Positions 45,301-57,841 are shown, numbered from the stretch's first letter. The stretch is DNA of 64,000 nt from Panax quinquefolius (GCA_020205615.1 CM035165.1:86800005-86864004), one strand, 5' to 3'. Made by a program: numbers and translations. Notes: a model not told the origin generated them from the sequence alone.

Positions 45301-46070
45301 TCCCACTTTGAATAGCTTCAATTCGCACGTCAACGGATATTCCATGACTTGATACTACGTGCCCAAAGGAATGCTACTTCCTCAAGCCGTAACTCGATTT
45401 CTTTAACTTGGCATAAAGCTTATATTCACGGCTTTTGGAGTATCAAATTTCAAGTGTTGCTTCATGATCTTCACTACTTTTGAATAAATAAGGATGTCAT
45501 CAATAAAGACGACCACAAAGTGATCCAAATATTCCTCAATACTTGGCTCATCATATCCATGAAGGCAAAGCAGAGAGCATTAGTCAATCCAAAAGACATG
45601 ACTAAGAATTCATAATGCCCGCATCGAGTTCTCGGGCGCACCTTTGAATATCCTCGCTTTTAACCTTCAAATTGATGATATCCGTAATCTAAGATCGATC
45701 TTTGAAAAAAATTATGCTCCTTGTAATCGATCAAACAGTCATCAATACGCGGCAATGGGTACCTATTTTTGATGGTGACATGATTCAACTCCCGATAATC
45801 AATACAAAGTCGATACTCCCATCTTTCTTCTTCACGAATAAAATGAGCACCCCAAGGAGACGATTTAGACGAAATGAAACCAATGTCTAACAATTCCTGC
45901 AATTGGGTCTTTAACTCCTCAAGTTCAATAGAGCCATTCGATATGGGGCTTTGAAATGGGTTTTGTACCGTTTCAAGGTCGATACAAAATTCAACTTCAC
46001 GCCTGGGGGTAGGCCAGAAGTTCTTCAGTGAATACGTCAGAAATTTATTAACAATAGAAATATCCTTCAA
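45301..46070 (-). pseudogene. R6 reverse transcriptase (fragmented)
   Basis: The open piece 46070-45660 has ELEELKTQLQELLDIGFISS, KSSPWGAHFI and [20 protein letters not shown] followed by PRIDD, the standard Gypsy RT fingers. The following segments ([15 protein letters not shown] and a [12 protein letters not shown] stretch) are visible in other frames at about 45600-45480. It is non-functional. Confidence 0.87.
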
Positions 46071-46600
46071 ATCGATTTTTTTTGTTTAAATCTGCGATAT
46101 GAGCTAAGAAAGCTTGACATCCGCTTTTCAATAAACGAATAGCTTTGTGGCTTGAGATGACCGTGATTGATTTTAATGGTTTGGTCGCTTGAATTCGCAT
46201 AATAGGTTTATTAGGAATATGAAAGCTAACAACCTTACGAAAAACAATCAATTTTAGTATGATGAGTAGTTAACCAATCAATCCCTAGAATCACGCCAAA
46301 TGCAAGTATTTTTAAGGAGATAAGATCGACAGTAACGCGTATGGCTTACCGATTTGAATCAAACAAGACTTATAAACAAAGGGATGTAATGAAGGTTTCT
46401 CCTAATGGAGTTTCAACAGATAAGTCAAAGTCTAATTTCTCCTGAGTCAAATTTAAACGCTGAGCGCAAGTAGAGAAATAAAAGAATGGGTAGAACCCAG
46501 ATCAAATAAGGTATAGACTTCACTAGAGTTTATGATAAGCTTACCCGTGATGACCTCGTTCGTTCCTTTGCTTTCTTCGGAGGTCACAACAAATGCTCTC
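46071..46600 (-). pseudogene. R6 protease region (eroded)
   Basis: Between gag and RT the minus strand keeps pieces of a Gypsy protease: a LFDLGSTHSFI-like segment near 46500 and an ILGIDWLTTH-like segment near 46275. Position and spacing match R1. Confidence 0.6.
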
Positions 46601-47760
46601 CTCACACCACCACCGGCTTTTAACTTTTCTCGGGACTACTTTTGGTGCCTCCATCCTAGCTGAACTTGTCTTCTGGTGAACGACAAAATCGGGCTAGTGA
46701 CCTTCTTTCCACAATTATAACACGCTTTGATGGCATCGCGCAGCTTTGACCGATATGTCCCTCCCTCCGCATTTGAAGCATATGATAGGTGGTCGCTTCC
46801 TCCTTCCTTAACTACTTTGTCGGTGCCGACGCCTTTCCATCATCATTTGAATCTCCTTTTCTTGAAATGTCCATTTTACCGCTCGCCATGATTACCACCG
46901 GCGGTGGTTACCATTTCGCATGTTGATTCCTCCACGCTTGTTGTCACCGCTTCACGATCGATACCACACCGGTATTTTCATGTCACCCACCGCTTTCTCT
47001 TGTCATATTGACTCATTATCAAGCTCCAATAATCGAGCCCTATTTACAACATCCGAGTACAAACACGCTTTATGAGAAATAAGATATCGACGATTCTCCG
47101 CTTCAAACCTCTTAAAAACATTCGTGTCATTCGCTTCCTCATTATCGACCAAATGGGATGCAAACCGATAACTCCGCAAATTTAGCCTCAGATCATGACA
47201 CACACTGGCCATATTGTTTTGTTCCAACTTGATAAACTCCACCTCTTCACATGTGACGAATACTTTCGAAAGTACTTGTCGTTGAATAGCTTTCGAAACT
47301 TCTCCCAAGACATCTTGAAAAGGCCAGTCGGTACGCTTTACGATTCCCACCAAGAATCGCTTTTCACGCAACATAAAGGTGGCGAAGGAACCTTTTGCTC
47401 TGAGCATCCCAAGACATCAAATATCTTGGTGATTTTCTTTATCCATGCTTCCGCCTTTTAAGTGGTTTTGGCTCTCAATAAACTCCGGTGGTCCCAGCCT
47501 CCTTGAACTGCTTAGCGGTGATCGTCCGAGAGTTTCCAGTGTTTACACCTCGCATTTTTGAATGTGAGCCGCCTCTCACCGATGTCGTATGAAATCGCAT
47601 GAAGCCTCTAACATTCCATCGCTCATCATTTGGTTAGTGTTGTTGTTTGCATGAGGATTGTCGCCTCCGATGCACGTTGTCCTCGTTATTGATCCGTGGA
47701 GACTCAACGGCCTCCTCGTGCTCCATCGATGTTCTCAACATTCTTGATGCCATTTTCAAA
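46601..47760 (-). pseudogene. R6 gag (fragmented)
   Basis: The open piece 47407-47003 includes GSFATFMLREKRFLVGIVKR and KVFVTCEEVEFIKLEQNNMA, matching the Gag core layout of R1 (FWWE.., F...Y.., E...L.QG.MTV) only after frame changes. A zinc-knuckle-like CYKCG-type segment lies near 46720-46770. The likely start is near 47750, where the minus strand opens MASRMLRTSMEHEEA. Confidence 0.65.
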
Positions 47761-47926
47761 CACCGCCACAAAACAAGGGTTAATTGACATGCAACATATT
47801 ATCACTATACTCCGACCGACCAATCAAATAAATACCAAATAAACTTAGGTAGGTCATACTAGCGAAGGAATTCTCCCTCTCCTCCTAGTTCTAGTCTCAC
47901 ATCTTAGCCAGGATCATATCCCTAAG

Positions 47927-47939
47927 CTTTGATACCAAC
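47927..47939 (-). other. Primer-binding site of R6 (initiator tRNA-Met type)
   Basis: The minus strand reads TTGGTATCAAAG directly next to the LTR end, one base from TTGGTATCAGAG. Confidence 0.87.
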
Positions 47940-49029
47940 CGCGACGCCCCCAAAATTAGGTATACGCCACCCATCTTGGGTCGCCACTTACATGGTACAT
48001 AAATTCAAATACAACTTAATAATACAACTCGTCGTACAATACGACAAAAAAATAAACTATGAGTTTGAATACAAATATTGTTGTACTAGAGATTATACAA
48101 ACTCAAAAGGAGTCCTTATTACAATTATTATTACACTATTTCACGTAATAGTGAGGACTACTAATGCTATCATCTCGTCCGCTACCCGCTCCCCGACTAG
48201 TCCCTCGCTACGCTCTCATTTCCCAAGAGAACAATAAAAGTAAAAGGGTGAGCTCAACTAGCCCAAAAGAGGAAAAATATTATGACTAAGATAATGCATA
48301 ATATATTATCGTTAGCCTTCAACAAAGTTAAACCGATACAATATAACAACCATCAAGTTTAACTCAGCAATGAAACAAGCAATCCATTAAAAGAGTCAAG
48401 TAGAGAATAAAATCTACTATCTTTTATGATTTAGAAGGTTTTTCATCACTTTTATCACCGGACTCAAATTTTAAATAATCCACATCATCGAATCACCCCC
48501 GCACTACTACTACCAAGGATATTCTTTTAGTATCACGACCACAATTATCCATGCACTACGCCCAAGAATATTTGTGTATTCAATAATGGTCATGATCATG
48601 CCAACAACTCGCCCATCAATGCACTACGGCCAATGAGGACTTTTTCCACATCATTTGTAACATTACTACCATGATTACACCAAATAATCCTCGGTCATAA
48701 TCATACCAAGTCCATCTATGCACTATAGGCCATGTATGACTTTCAACAAAATATAAAACATGAGGATGATGACAATGATATAAGAATTCAATAAAACAAG
48801 TTCAAGAATTATTTTATCCAGAACTAATAACGCCCAAATTGTCAACATGATACCGCGCTTTGTAGAGTAAAATTCAAGAATGCTCGTAAGAATATTTCCA
48901 TGAAAAGATATCGACGAAGCGCAAATATCAAGGATATTCCACTAATTTCATGGAGTATAGAAGTCAAAACTTTAACCAACCGAGTATAATAAGGAATGGA
49001 ATAACAAAAGAAATCACCAGTATGCGATA

Positions 49030-49460
49030 GATCAAGACAGCAAAAGTTATTCCAATGTAATAATAAATAATCTAATCAGTCCCCTGTGAAAATGCATGCA
49101 TGTGATATTTCAATGTAATAATAAAGACTTTAATCAGTCCCATATGCATGATATTCCAATGTAATAATAAAGATTTTATAAAGGCGGATATAAGTAATAA
49201 TAAAGATCCCAGTCCCAGAAACGCATGCATGTGATATATTCCAATGTAATAATAAAGACGGAATCAGTCCCACAGAAACGCATGCATGTGATATTCCCAA
49301 CAGAATAATAAAGATTTTAACCAGTCCCACAGAAGAACGCATGCATGTGATGTTCCAAATGTAATGATAAAGAATGGAACAATGTAAGAATTTCACCAAG
49401 TATAGGTAGCTCACAGATACAAAAGTTATTCCAATGTAATAATAAAGAATGGAATAATGT
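49030..49460. repeat. Tandem array in the R6 5' LTR
   Basis: The same ATTCCAATGTAATAATAAAG / CGCATGCATGTGATA units as at 41250-41660, with different copy order and small deletions. Confidence 0.85.
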
Positions 49461-49628
49461 AAGTTCTCTTCATAGATAAGAAAGAAATAATACTCCCTAC
49501 CTTGAAAAAAATATGGATACCGAATAAAGAGGGTAGCATTTCTTCTTCTTCTTCTCTCTATAATTTCTCTCTATAATAATCGCCTAAAGCTTTTGTGAAT
49601 TGGTGAGAAATGAAGGAAGAATGAGCTT

Positions 49629-49637
49629 CTATTTATA
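49629..49637 (-). promoter_or_regulatory. TATA box in the R6 5' LTR
   Basis: The minus strand reads CTATAAATAGAAGCTCATTC, identical in both R6 LTRs. Confidence 0.7.
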
Positions 49638-50963
49638 GAAAAATATAGTTTCGATAATCGCACGCTTTTGGGCTCTCAAAAATTACAAAGACAATACCTC
49701 CAACTTTTCTTTCATTTATAATTTAGTCCTCGCAAGTATTATCAATCTTGCACCAACTCCCCTAATAGTAAATAATGTGAATCAATAGTTCAATCATGTG
49801 AATCAATAGTATAATCATGTGAAAAATACGAATTTCAAAGATAAGACTCTCCATCTATACCTCCATTTTTAATTTAGTCATGCAAGTATTATCAATCTTG
49901 CACCAACTCCCCTAATAGTAAATAATGTGATTCAATAGTACACATATGTGAACAAATAGTTATATAAGCATGTGAATTAGTAGCAATTAATTGCTCATTT
50001 ATCCGATAAATTACCCGATTTATCAATATAACCCCTGTACATCAATTATCATCTAATAAATGTCGATTTTCACTAACACAAACAATTCCAACATAATGAA
50101 ACTATTTTTATCAAAAATATAAATTTTGAAATTTTGAAGTTTGATTTTTCCCAAAAAAGTCAACTGTCGATTTTTCACCAAATAGTGAATCCTTAAAATT
50201 TTGTGTTTATAGACTATTTTTTACTAATTTCATCGCTCCGACTCAAATATCACGTCCGCTGCTCCAAATTCAACTCCAACAACATTTCATATTAATATTA
50301 TAACTCACAATATTTATCAACCAAAGTCGCTCCTGTGAAAGAGGGGGCTTTCCAATAAGGATTTCTCCCTATCAAGCGCAATTATTAGGTGACCAAACCT
50401 CTCCTTGACAGAACTTCTAGACATTGTAAATATTGCAATTTATAATATGAATAACTTTGTCATCTCAAGTATTGATTTAATAAAAAACATTTTATGCAGA
50501 TGATACTGTGATAATAATTGAATCAATAATATGATAGATATGATGCAAAGAATTATCATAGCAATAATCGAGTATAACCGAGTGACTTCTCACGTAAGCA
50601 TCAATAATCAATACCGTGCTACTATGCAACCACGCCAGACATCGCATTTTTAACACCGTGTGTTTCAACAGCTAATCTGTGAAAAACTTCCGCCGTTATT
50701 TTCATAAAGTATTTTTGTCGCTTTCTCAATCCGACAATAATTCCGCTGTGGGGGTCCACCAATGATTGTGCTGCATTGTATTTAATATTCCTCGTTAAAA
50801 CGAATATTCCCCACCAATCGAATATTATATAACAACTTACATTTTGCAAAATTTGTAAAATTTACCCAAATATTTACCCACAACTATAACATTATATCAA
50901 ATCCACACCATAATATTCAAAAAATATATTTCGAGAAAATTTAATCTTTATTCATTCAAAAAG

Positions 50964-52429
50964 ATGTACAAGGACTTTGTGATAAATCAAAATTGTTAGG
51001 TTGATCTAATCTTTCAACATGTACCATTCGATAAAGAATGTATAGATAGAAAGATAAAAGCGTTAGGTTGATCTTAAGATGTAATAGATTAGTCTTGAAG
51101 AAATTGTAGTGCATCAATCGGATCAACATTGCGAGTCAAGGCAAAAACGTAGAGCTCGAAGATCGTAGTGTGATCGCCTTGAAGGGGACTCTTCGAAATC
51201 GTAGATCGGTCCCAACGCTTATTTGAGCCAACTCCACGATCGCGAGATCTTTGAAGGAAACATGAAGTTTACAAGTCAACGATCATAGTGTGCTCTCGGG
51301 AACGTAGAGTCAACAACACGAGTAAGTAAAGATCGTAGTGTGCAAGGGTTTAAGGGAAATCGTAGTGCTCTCGACTGATAGCATCGTAGTGTGCAAAGAT
51401 GTCAAAGACGCTACGATCTAAATCGTAGAACACCATGATCCAAATCATAGAGCATCATCTGTCTCATGTCAGAAAACGTCGAGCCTCATGATCTGTGTTT
51501 TCAACAAGTGAGGAATGGATCCCGAGATCTTTGCGGTGCTCATCAGTCCCAGAATATATGAAATATCCTTAGTATGCAACAAAGAAGCATATTGAAGAAG
51601 CTAAGGATAGTACCATGGGTAAGAGGGACAAAACACCTTTTCAGGTGGTAGGTGAGAAAGCGACTGCGAGTCGGTGGGCGTAATACTGAAATTCGAAGAT
51701 GTGTAGAAATGTCTCCATCACAGTACAGAAAGTTCAGACGCATTTAATGCCACAACGGATGGATCCAACGGATAGTTTTCAACATCACATATATATAGAT
51801 CAGACAGATGAGAGAGAATTAAGCAAGCATTAAACAAACAACGTGAACATATCTCTCAAGCTCAACTCTACGATCTGAGATATTGCAAAGCTTGCTCAGC
51901 TACTCAGTTCTTTAGAACAAGTGCTTACACAGCGACTGAGTAGCAAAAATCAAGAACACAACATTATCAACCAACTGAAAAAGAGCACCAAGTCTGCTGG
52001 ACTTGAAGATTTCGTAGTGAACTGTAAGAAAGCCAAGTCTGCTGGACTTGAAGAGTTCAAGAGTGAACTAAGAAGTTCTGGGCATCGTTGGTCTAGAAGG
52101 AATCAGTGTGATTCGTGAAGTTGTAATAGACATCCTTAATGGATATCCTACTCGTTGAGTAGAAGAGTGGACTAGGAGCTTTAAGTGCTCTGAACCACTT
52201 AAAATGACTGTGTCATTTACATTCACATCATAACTGCTATAACTGTTATAACTGCCATAACTGCCTCACCCTCATTACTCCAGTGCTTGGTAAAGAAGAT
52301 TAAAACAAATATTAATTCCGCTAAGTTTTAATCACCATCAAAGAACTAGTTTAAAAAGAAAAGATTTTTAAATATCTATTCAACCCCCCCCCCCTTCTAG
52401 ATAACTATTGTGCCAACTAGGAACTAACA
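50964..52429 (+). repeat. 3' LTR of R5, lacking its first 77 bp
   Basis: It matches 31359-32822 from ATGTACAAGG to GAACTAACA. Relative to the 5' copy, many differences fall at CTG or CAG. It is followed by the TSD TATTA. Confidence 0.9.
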
Positions 52430-52434
52430 TATTA
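52430..52434. other. Right target-site duplication of R5 (TATTA)
   Basis: Identical to 31277-31281. R4 sequence continues after it. Confidence 0.88.
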
Positions 52435-53351
52435 TACTCAAGCATACCCTTTGATATACCCTAAGGGTCTTAAGGAATAAGTCAAAGTATAACTCATCAT
52501 ACATAAGATACTATGATGATCTCAAGTCCAAGGATCACTTGTACAACTATCACTACAGGAATTCCTATTGACAGGCAAGTAAAACTTCATTAGGTATTCC
52601 TTAGCGAGCCACGTTCAGTGAATTTATTCTCTAATAAGCACCTACATACTTGCTTTAGTGTCTTCACACAAATGATCATGAGATCAATCATCCTCATCTA
52701 ATGAGCATGCAACGTATGTACCAATCTATCCAGATTCACTAATCCCCAATTTAGTAATCCAACGATTGGGAACTATTTTAGTTTTAAGCTTTCTAAGAAT
52801 TTAGATCTCATTAGAATGATCATCATCATTATTCTAAAAGCATTGCTTAAAACTATGGGTTTGTCACATATTATAAAACACCATCATATAGATAATTAAA
52901 AGCCTTTAATAAATTAATACTTTTTTTTAATAAATGAATAAGATTGTTACAAAGTATATGCTTTATCATCAAACATGATTGGCTTGTGTGCAAACTACTT
53001 TCAATCTCCCACTTTCACTAAAGCCAATCACCATGGTATCTCATACCCTTCTTCTCTAAGTGATGATTATCATGTTGTTGGATAAGCTTTAGTTAATGGT
53101 TATGTAATGTTGTTCTTGAGATTTCACTATCTCTATAGTGATTTCCCATCTTTCAATGATTCTTATAATCAAATGAAAGTGTCACAACACATGTTTAGAT
53201 CCAAGATGAGACTTAAGAACTATTCCTAGTTCTGTAATGAACTTTTCATCCAAACAATCAACTTGTAGCTTCATTTATAGTTATATACTTTATCTTTATC
53301 ACTAAATCAGCAACTCTTTCCTGTTTGGAACCTTTCCAATTCACTGCACCA
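52435..53351 (-). other. R4 sequence after RNase H, no frame recognised
   Basis: This is expected to be the end of pol and the 3' non-coding part of R4. Only scattered short frames are present and none can be assigned. Confidence 0.4.
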
Positions 53352-53800
53352 CTATTCAAGGTAACACTTTTCCTTAAAGTGGATTTTCTGTCGTCTTAGT
53401 CTGTCTGAAAAACTTGAGTCTGTTAAGCCCTCTAGTTTTAATTTAGACTCACCATAAATTTTAATCACATCCTTAGTGTTGGTTAAGTACTTTAAGATGT
53501 TTTTCACTGACTCATAGTGAACTTCTCCAGAATATGATTGATCAACCTTAGGTCTCGTACATTTCATTGCATACATGATAGTTACTCATGCGATCTCTCT
53601 TTTATGAGTTTATGGGGACCATTAAGAGAGATACACTCCATGGCTCATCAACATGAGACATCTCTTGGAGTTTTCCATGCTAAGCGACTTTAACATCAAA
53701 TGAATATACGTTTCTTAGGTTAAGTCGAGCATCCTCTTGAATCTATCTATATAGATTTGTATCCCCAATTAAGATACTCTTCCCAAATCATTCATGGAGT
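53352..53800 (-). pseudogene. R4 reverse transcriptase end and RNase H (fragment)
   Basis: The open piece 53576-53352 reads YAMKCTRPKVDQSYSGEVHY, then SVKNILKYLTNTKDVIKIYG and KLEGLTDSSF. This is the standard transition YAM.CTRPD...W..VK.ILKYLR.TKD...Y.....L.GYTDA.F of Copia RNase H. A few expected residues are deleted after DQS. It is non-functional. Confidence 0.85.
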
Positions 53801-54800
53801 AATGTTTAGATAACTTTATCTTTACTGATTATAGCATTAATATGTCATTCCTTATCCATAGTATATCAACATATAGTATTAGGAATGTCACGGCGCTCCA
53901 ACTGACCCTTTTGTACACACTAGGTTCATTCTTATTTGTGATAAAATCAAACTCTTTTGATTGTCTCATCAAAACGAATGTTCCATTTTTGAGAAATTTG
54001 CTTCAATCCATTTCTCTGAGTGTCTACAACTCTTACCTCATCGTATGTAACTAGATCATCATCTTCTATGATGCGTACCTCATCATCATCATCTATGATG
54101 AATCCATACCTCTCGGTATCTTGATGTACTATTCCAAATTCTGATTATCTTTGTGTGCAATAACAGTACATCTATTCAGTTCCTCTTATTTGACTTATAA
54201 TGTTTTGTGGTTCTTGAACTCTTCAAGATGTATTATCCTCCCACTAGCCCTTTTAATGATAAACATCTTTATCTTAGAAGGCGGCATATTTAGCAATAAA
54301 CACCTTTTTTCTAAGTAGGATTATAGAACATATACCCTAAACTTACTTTAGAATGTCCCACAAATCTGTACTTGTCAAATCTTGTCCCAAGCTTATCCTT
54401 TGAAACCTTTTCACATAAACTGGACAACCCCTTATCTTAACTTACTTCAAATTAGGAATCCTTCCTGTCCATAACTTTTATGGAGTCTCGTGGCCGGATT
54501 TTGAGGTTACCTTTTCGTAAATATGTATCCATTTCTAGGGCAAGACCCTAGAAGGATACTAAAATATTTGTAAAATTATTATGGACTGCACCATGTCCAA
54601 TAAGGTACGATTTTTCCTTTCAGATACATCAATCAATTATTGTGTATCAAGAGGCGTCCATTGTGAGAAAACCATTTGAGATTATCTAGAAACTTATTGC
54701 ACAAGTATTTATTCCTTGATCTAATTAAAGAATCTTAATACTTTGCCAATTTGTTTCACTTCTGATTTCTTTGAACCTTTCAAATAATTCACACTTGTAT
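53801..54800 (-). pseudogene. R4 integrase and early RT remnants (heavily eroded)
   Basis: Across frames the minus strand keeps QWTPLDTQ, VSERKNRTLLDMVQSII, KVTSKSGHETP and IRGCPVYVKR. These follow the Copia integrase pattern after the second catalytic aspartate (GI.SQ.TPP.TPQ.NGVSERRNRTLLDMVRSM). Stops are too dense for a frame. An acidic run DDDDEVRIIEDDD near 54075 is the linker towards RT. Confidence 0.65.
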
Positions 54801-54861
54801 TTCAGCAAATACACACATTCAACTCTTTGAATGATCATCTCTTTTTCCTATACTAATTTGT

Positions 54862-55300
54862 TTAATATGCAAAATTATTTTCACGTAAGTTAAGTATACA
54901 ACATCCATTAAGTGATATTCCAGTTCTATACAAAACATTATTATTATAAATAAAACAACAATTGTTCTTAAATATAATACCAAAGATTTCATTGTCCAAC
55001 AACAAAATGGAAATAATGTTTCTAACAAGAACTGGAATACAATAACAACTTATTGACTTAATAGATTTGCCTGTAGGCATTGCTAAACTATAAGTTTCTA
55101 TGGCTAATGTAGCAATATTTGCTTCATTTCCCACATATAGGATTACTTATATTTGTTTAGCTTTCTACTTCTGCTTGGTCCCTTCATAAATCTATATTTA
55201 TGATAACCAAAGTCGGTATCCAATAACCAAGTAGAACCTTGACTTAAATAAAATTTTATTTTAAATCATGAACAAATTTGTATTTGTAACCGAAACTTCA
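54862..55300 (-). pseudogene. R4 protease region
   Basis: The open piece 55134-54862 (VGNEANIATLAIETYSLAMP, CYCIPVLVRNIISILLLDNE, NNNVLYRTGISLNGCCILNL) matches the second half of a Copia protease/pre-integrase segment. Upstream, 55300-55135 holds LVIGYRLWLS in place of the active-site stretch WVLDTGCGSH, so the catalytic motif is destroyed. Confidence 0.75.
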
Positions 55301-55309
55301 CTAAGCTTC

Positions 55310-56080
55310 TTTGGTTAGCCTCTGCAAGATGCTTCTCACAGTTTCTTTCCAGTGCCCAGGTTTATTGCAGTGGAAGCAAACTCCTTGTTATCCGTATCAG
55401 TTTTATTCTTATTATCCTTTGTTTTTGCCTTTCTATTTACCTTCTTAGAATCGTTCTTCTTTTCAAAAGATGATTTGGCCCTACCAGTATGACATGGTCT
55501 TTCTTGGTTGGAAAGTGACTCTCAAAATTTTTCAACATGTTAAGCAAATCAGCGAGGCTGATATCTAGCTTGTTCATATGAAAAATTCACAACAATTGTG
55601 AAAGGAGTCCGGGAGTGAGTGCAAGATCAAATCTTGGCTCAAATCTCCACCCATGACAAAACATGTCCTAATTGTTCAATCAAATTGATCATGTTATGGA
55701 CTTTTGTCTATACTGTAGTGTCATCGATCATTCTAATCGGAAGAGCTCCTTAGATATTTGATATCTATTAGTCCTACTTTCCTCACCATCAACCACTTAA
55801 TGTGCAGGAATATAGTAAGAACATCCATAGTTTCATGCTGACGCTGAAGCTCGTTACTCATGGATGCGAGCATGATGCATTAAGCCAACTGTGCATCATC
55901 TTGCCACTTTCTAAAAGTAGCAATCTCTTCTTCAGAGGCATTATGCTCGCAACCATTGCGTGAAAGACGATATTAAGGACATAAGATAGCTTTTTCACCA
56001 TGAGAACTATTCTCAAATTCCTTAACGAATCCGCTTTAATTTGGTCCTAAGTAATTTAGCATCTAATATGCTACTGTGAT
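55310..56080 (-). pseudogene. R4 gag with eroded zinc knuckle
   Basis: The minus strand keeps ASEEEIATFRKWQDDAQLA then MLASMSNELQRQHETMDVL across a stop, a well-known Copia Gag signature. GVCFHCNKPGHWKETV near 55350 is a zinc knuckle whose last cysteine is lost by a shift. The frame is not continuous. Confidence 0.78.
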
Positions 56081-57229
56081 GATAGTAATTTAGACATTGT
56101 AAAATTACGTAATGAATTTGTTCTTAACAATATTTTAGCATACATTCTTTTATTAATTACCAAAATAATTTAGGTCTTGTTTTAAATTAGTATCTCCCAC
56201 TATTTTCATCAAACTATATCACCTCACTGATATAGTTCGACAAAATCTAATTAAAGATATTCTAGTGAGAATAAGGATCTCATTTCAAATGTATATAGCC
56301 TTGTGGTAACACAACAAACTATATATAAATAAATAGGTAGACAACTCTTGTCAATTACATCAACTATGTAACTCCTTGTATTTTGCCTCTTAAATCATAA
56401 TGGTCAAGTGTGTGCACATCCGAACTAAAATAATTTAAGTTAAGTCCAACCTAGCACTCCATATATTCAAAAAAGAAAAATATTGTCCTTGTGGTGACAC
56501 GACAAAACAATATTCTTCAATTTTCTTTATAAGCATCAAATGTGATAAAATTAGCATCTCAAATAATTAAGATAAGCCTTGTGGTGACACAACAAACTTA
56601 TAATAATTAATTGATATTCTATTATTTTTATCATGCTAGAAGACGACGTTCGATATTCCAAATATCTTTGAACGCTTAGGACTTAATATAAAATATTTGA
56701 GGGGTTTGTTATTAAGCATGCACATATAGAATACTATATTCTACCTGGATTGATTATGGACTTTTATTCTAGTTTGGTTAACTAGAGCCACCAAGTGAAC
56801 CAAAAGGTCAAACCCTAGGGGTGCAAGAATTAATATTTAAATATAACTATTACATTTAAACTCGGGCTCCATTACAAACGGGTCTTCACGAGCTCCTTGC
56901 TCCTTGATCTCCAATTCTTCAAAATTAATTCTAACTATTCCTATTACAAAACTATTTAAAATAAATAGAAACCTTGATCACCAGTCAAGGGGAAATACAT
57001 AGGAGGGAGTTAGAATTTACATTAAGAAAAATTTAGAGAAGACGAGGTACGCAGACCCCATTTAATAAAACTCATACATTCATGCATCCAACTAAAATAA
57101 AATCCAATCACATTAGTCAATAGTCCATAATCAATCCCATTTATTATCATGCACATCACCATATGCATCAATAAATAACATTCATCTCATGAATAATAAA
57201 CATTCAATATATATATTGATATCATTTAA
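56081..57229 (-). repeat. R4 leader/LTR region with three copies of a CCTTGTGGTGACACAACAAA motif
   Basis: The motif CCTTGTGGT(A/G)ACAC(A/G)ACAAA occurs at about 56293, 56488 and 56577, each followed by an AT-rich segment. No gene is visible. By position it is the untranslated leader and probably part of the 5' LTR of R4, but no border was found. Confidence 0.45.
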
Positions 57230-57790
57230 TGGGCAAATTTAGTTAGCATAAAATCTAATTTTAAATAAAATAAACTCATTTATTTTAATCCAAATTTAAA
57301 TCAAAATAAACCTCTTTTATTTTAATTTATCTAATTTTGAATAAAATAAACTATTTTATTTTAATCAAAATCTTTAATCAAAATAAACTCCTTTATTTTA
57401 ATTAATTATGGAATCCAATTCCAAGTGAAAAAAACTCTTTTAATTAAAGGAAACACGGATTCTCTTTCCTATTCACAGATAAACTCCTTTATTTTGAATA
57501 ATATGAAATCTTATTCGATATCTAAATAAACTCCTTTATTTAAGGAAATACGGATTCTCTTTCATATTCACAAATAAACTCCTTCATTTTGAATAATATG
57601 AAATCTTATTTCATATCTAAATAAACTCCTTTATTTAAGGAAACATGGAATCCAATTTCAACTCCAATTAGTTATCATGGAATCCAATTCCAACTCTATT
57701 TAGTTAGCATAAAATTTAATTTTAAAATTAAAATAAACTTTATATTTTAATATTAAAATAAACTTTTTATTTTAAAATTAAAATAAATTT
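57230..57790. repeat. Diverged tandem repeats AATAAACTCCTTTATTT in R4
   Basis: At least ten short units AATAAACTCCTTTATTTT occur. The best-preserved part (57475-57640) has two roughly 105-bp copies with GGAAATACGGATTCTCTTTC and AATAATATGAAATCTTATT. Related ATTAAACTCCTTTAAC repeats lie at 30430-30620, which links both pieces of R4. Confidence 0.8.
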
Positions 57791-57818
57791 TTATTTTAAT
57801 TATAAAATAATAAAGAAT

Positions 57819-57841
57819 AATATATATATATATATATATAT
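57819..57841. repeat. TA microsatellite
   Basis: About eleven TA dinucleotides. Confidence 0.9.

Larger units (their letters stand above)
40199..50963 (-). mobile_element. R6: Ty3/Gypsy chromovirus with both LTRs, inserted in R5
   Basis: On the minus strand it has the 5' LTR (50963-47941), primer-binding site, gag, protease, RT, RNase H, integrase, polypurine tract and 3' LTR (43139-40199). It belongs with R2 (same polypurine tract and LTR start TGTAAGACCC). Both outer ends lack their last bases: about 41 bp at the left compared with 47941-47981, and 13 bp at the right compared with 43127-43139. No target duplication is visible. The genes are heavily frameshifted. Confidence 0.9.
47941..50963 (-). 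repeat. 5' LTR of R6
   Basis: Collinear with the 3' LTR. It ends at the primer-binding site with CGCGACGCCCCC (expected TGTGACGCCCCC on the + strand), so the terminal dinucleotide is altered. At the right the last 13 bases of the LTR start are absent where R5 LTR sequence begins (ATGTACAAGG). Confidence 0.92.
31282..52429 (+). mobile_element. R5: Ty1/Copia element of the Sirevirus type, split by R6
   Basis: It has a 5' LTR (31282-32822), gag with two zinc knuckles, protease, integrase, RT and RNase H in Copia order (INT before RT), then a long region with an extra ORF after pol, and a 3' LTR whose first 77 bases are missing (50964-52429). The extra ORF after pol, the C-run near the LTR end and the gag type point to Sireviruses. 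R6 occupies 40199-50963. The matching TSD TATTA shows the two ends belong together. All frames are damaged. Confidence 0.88.
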
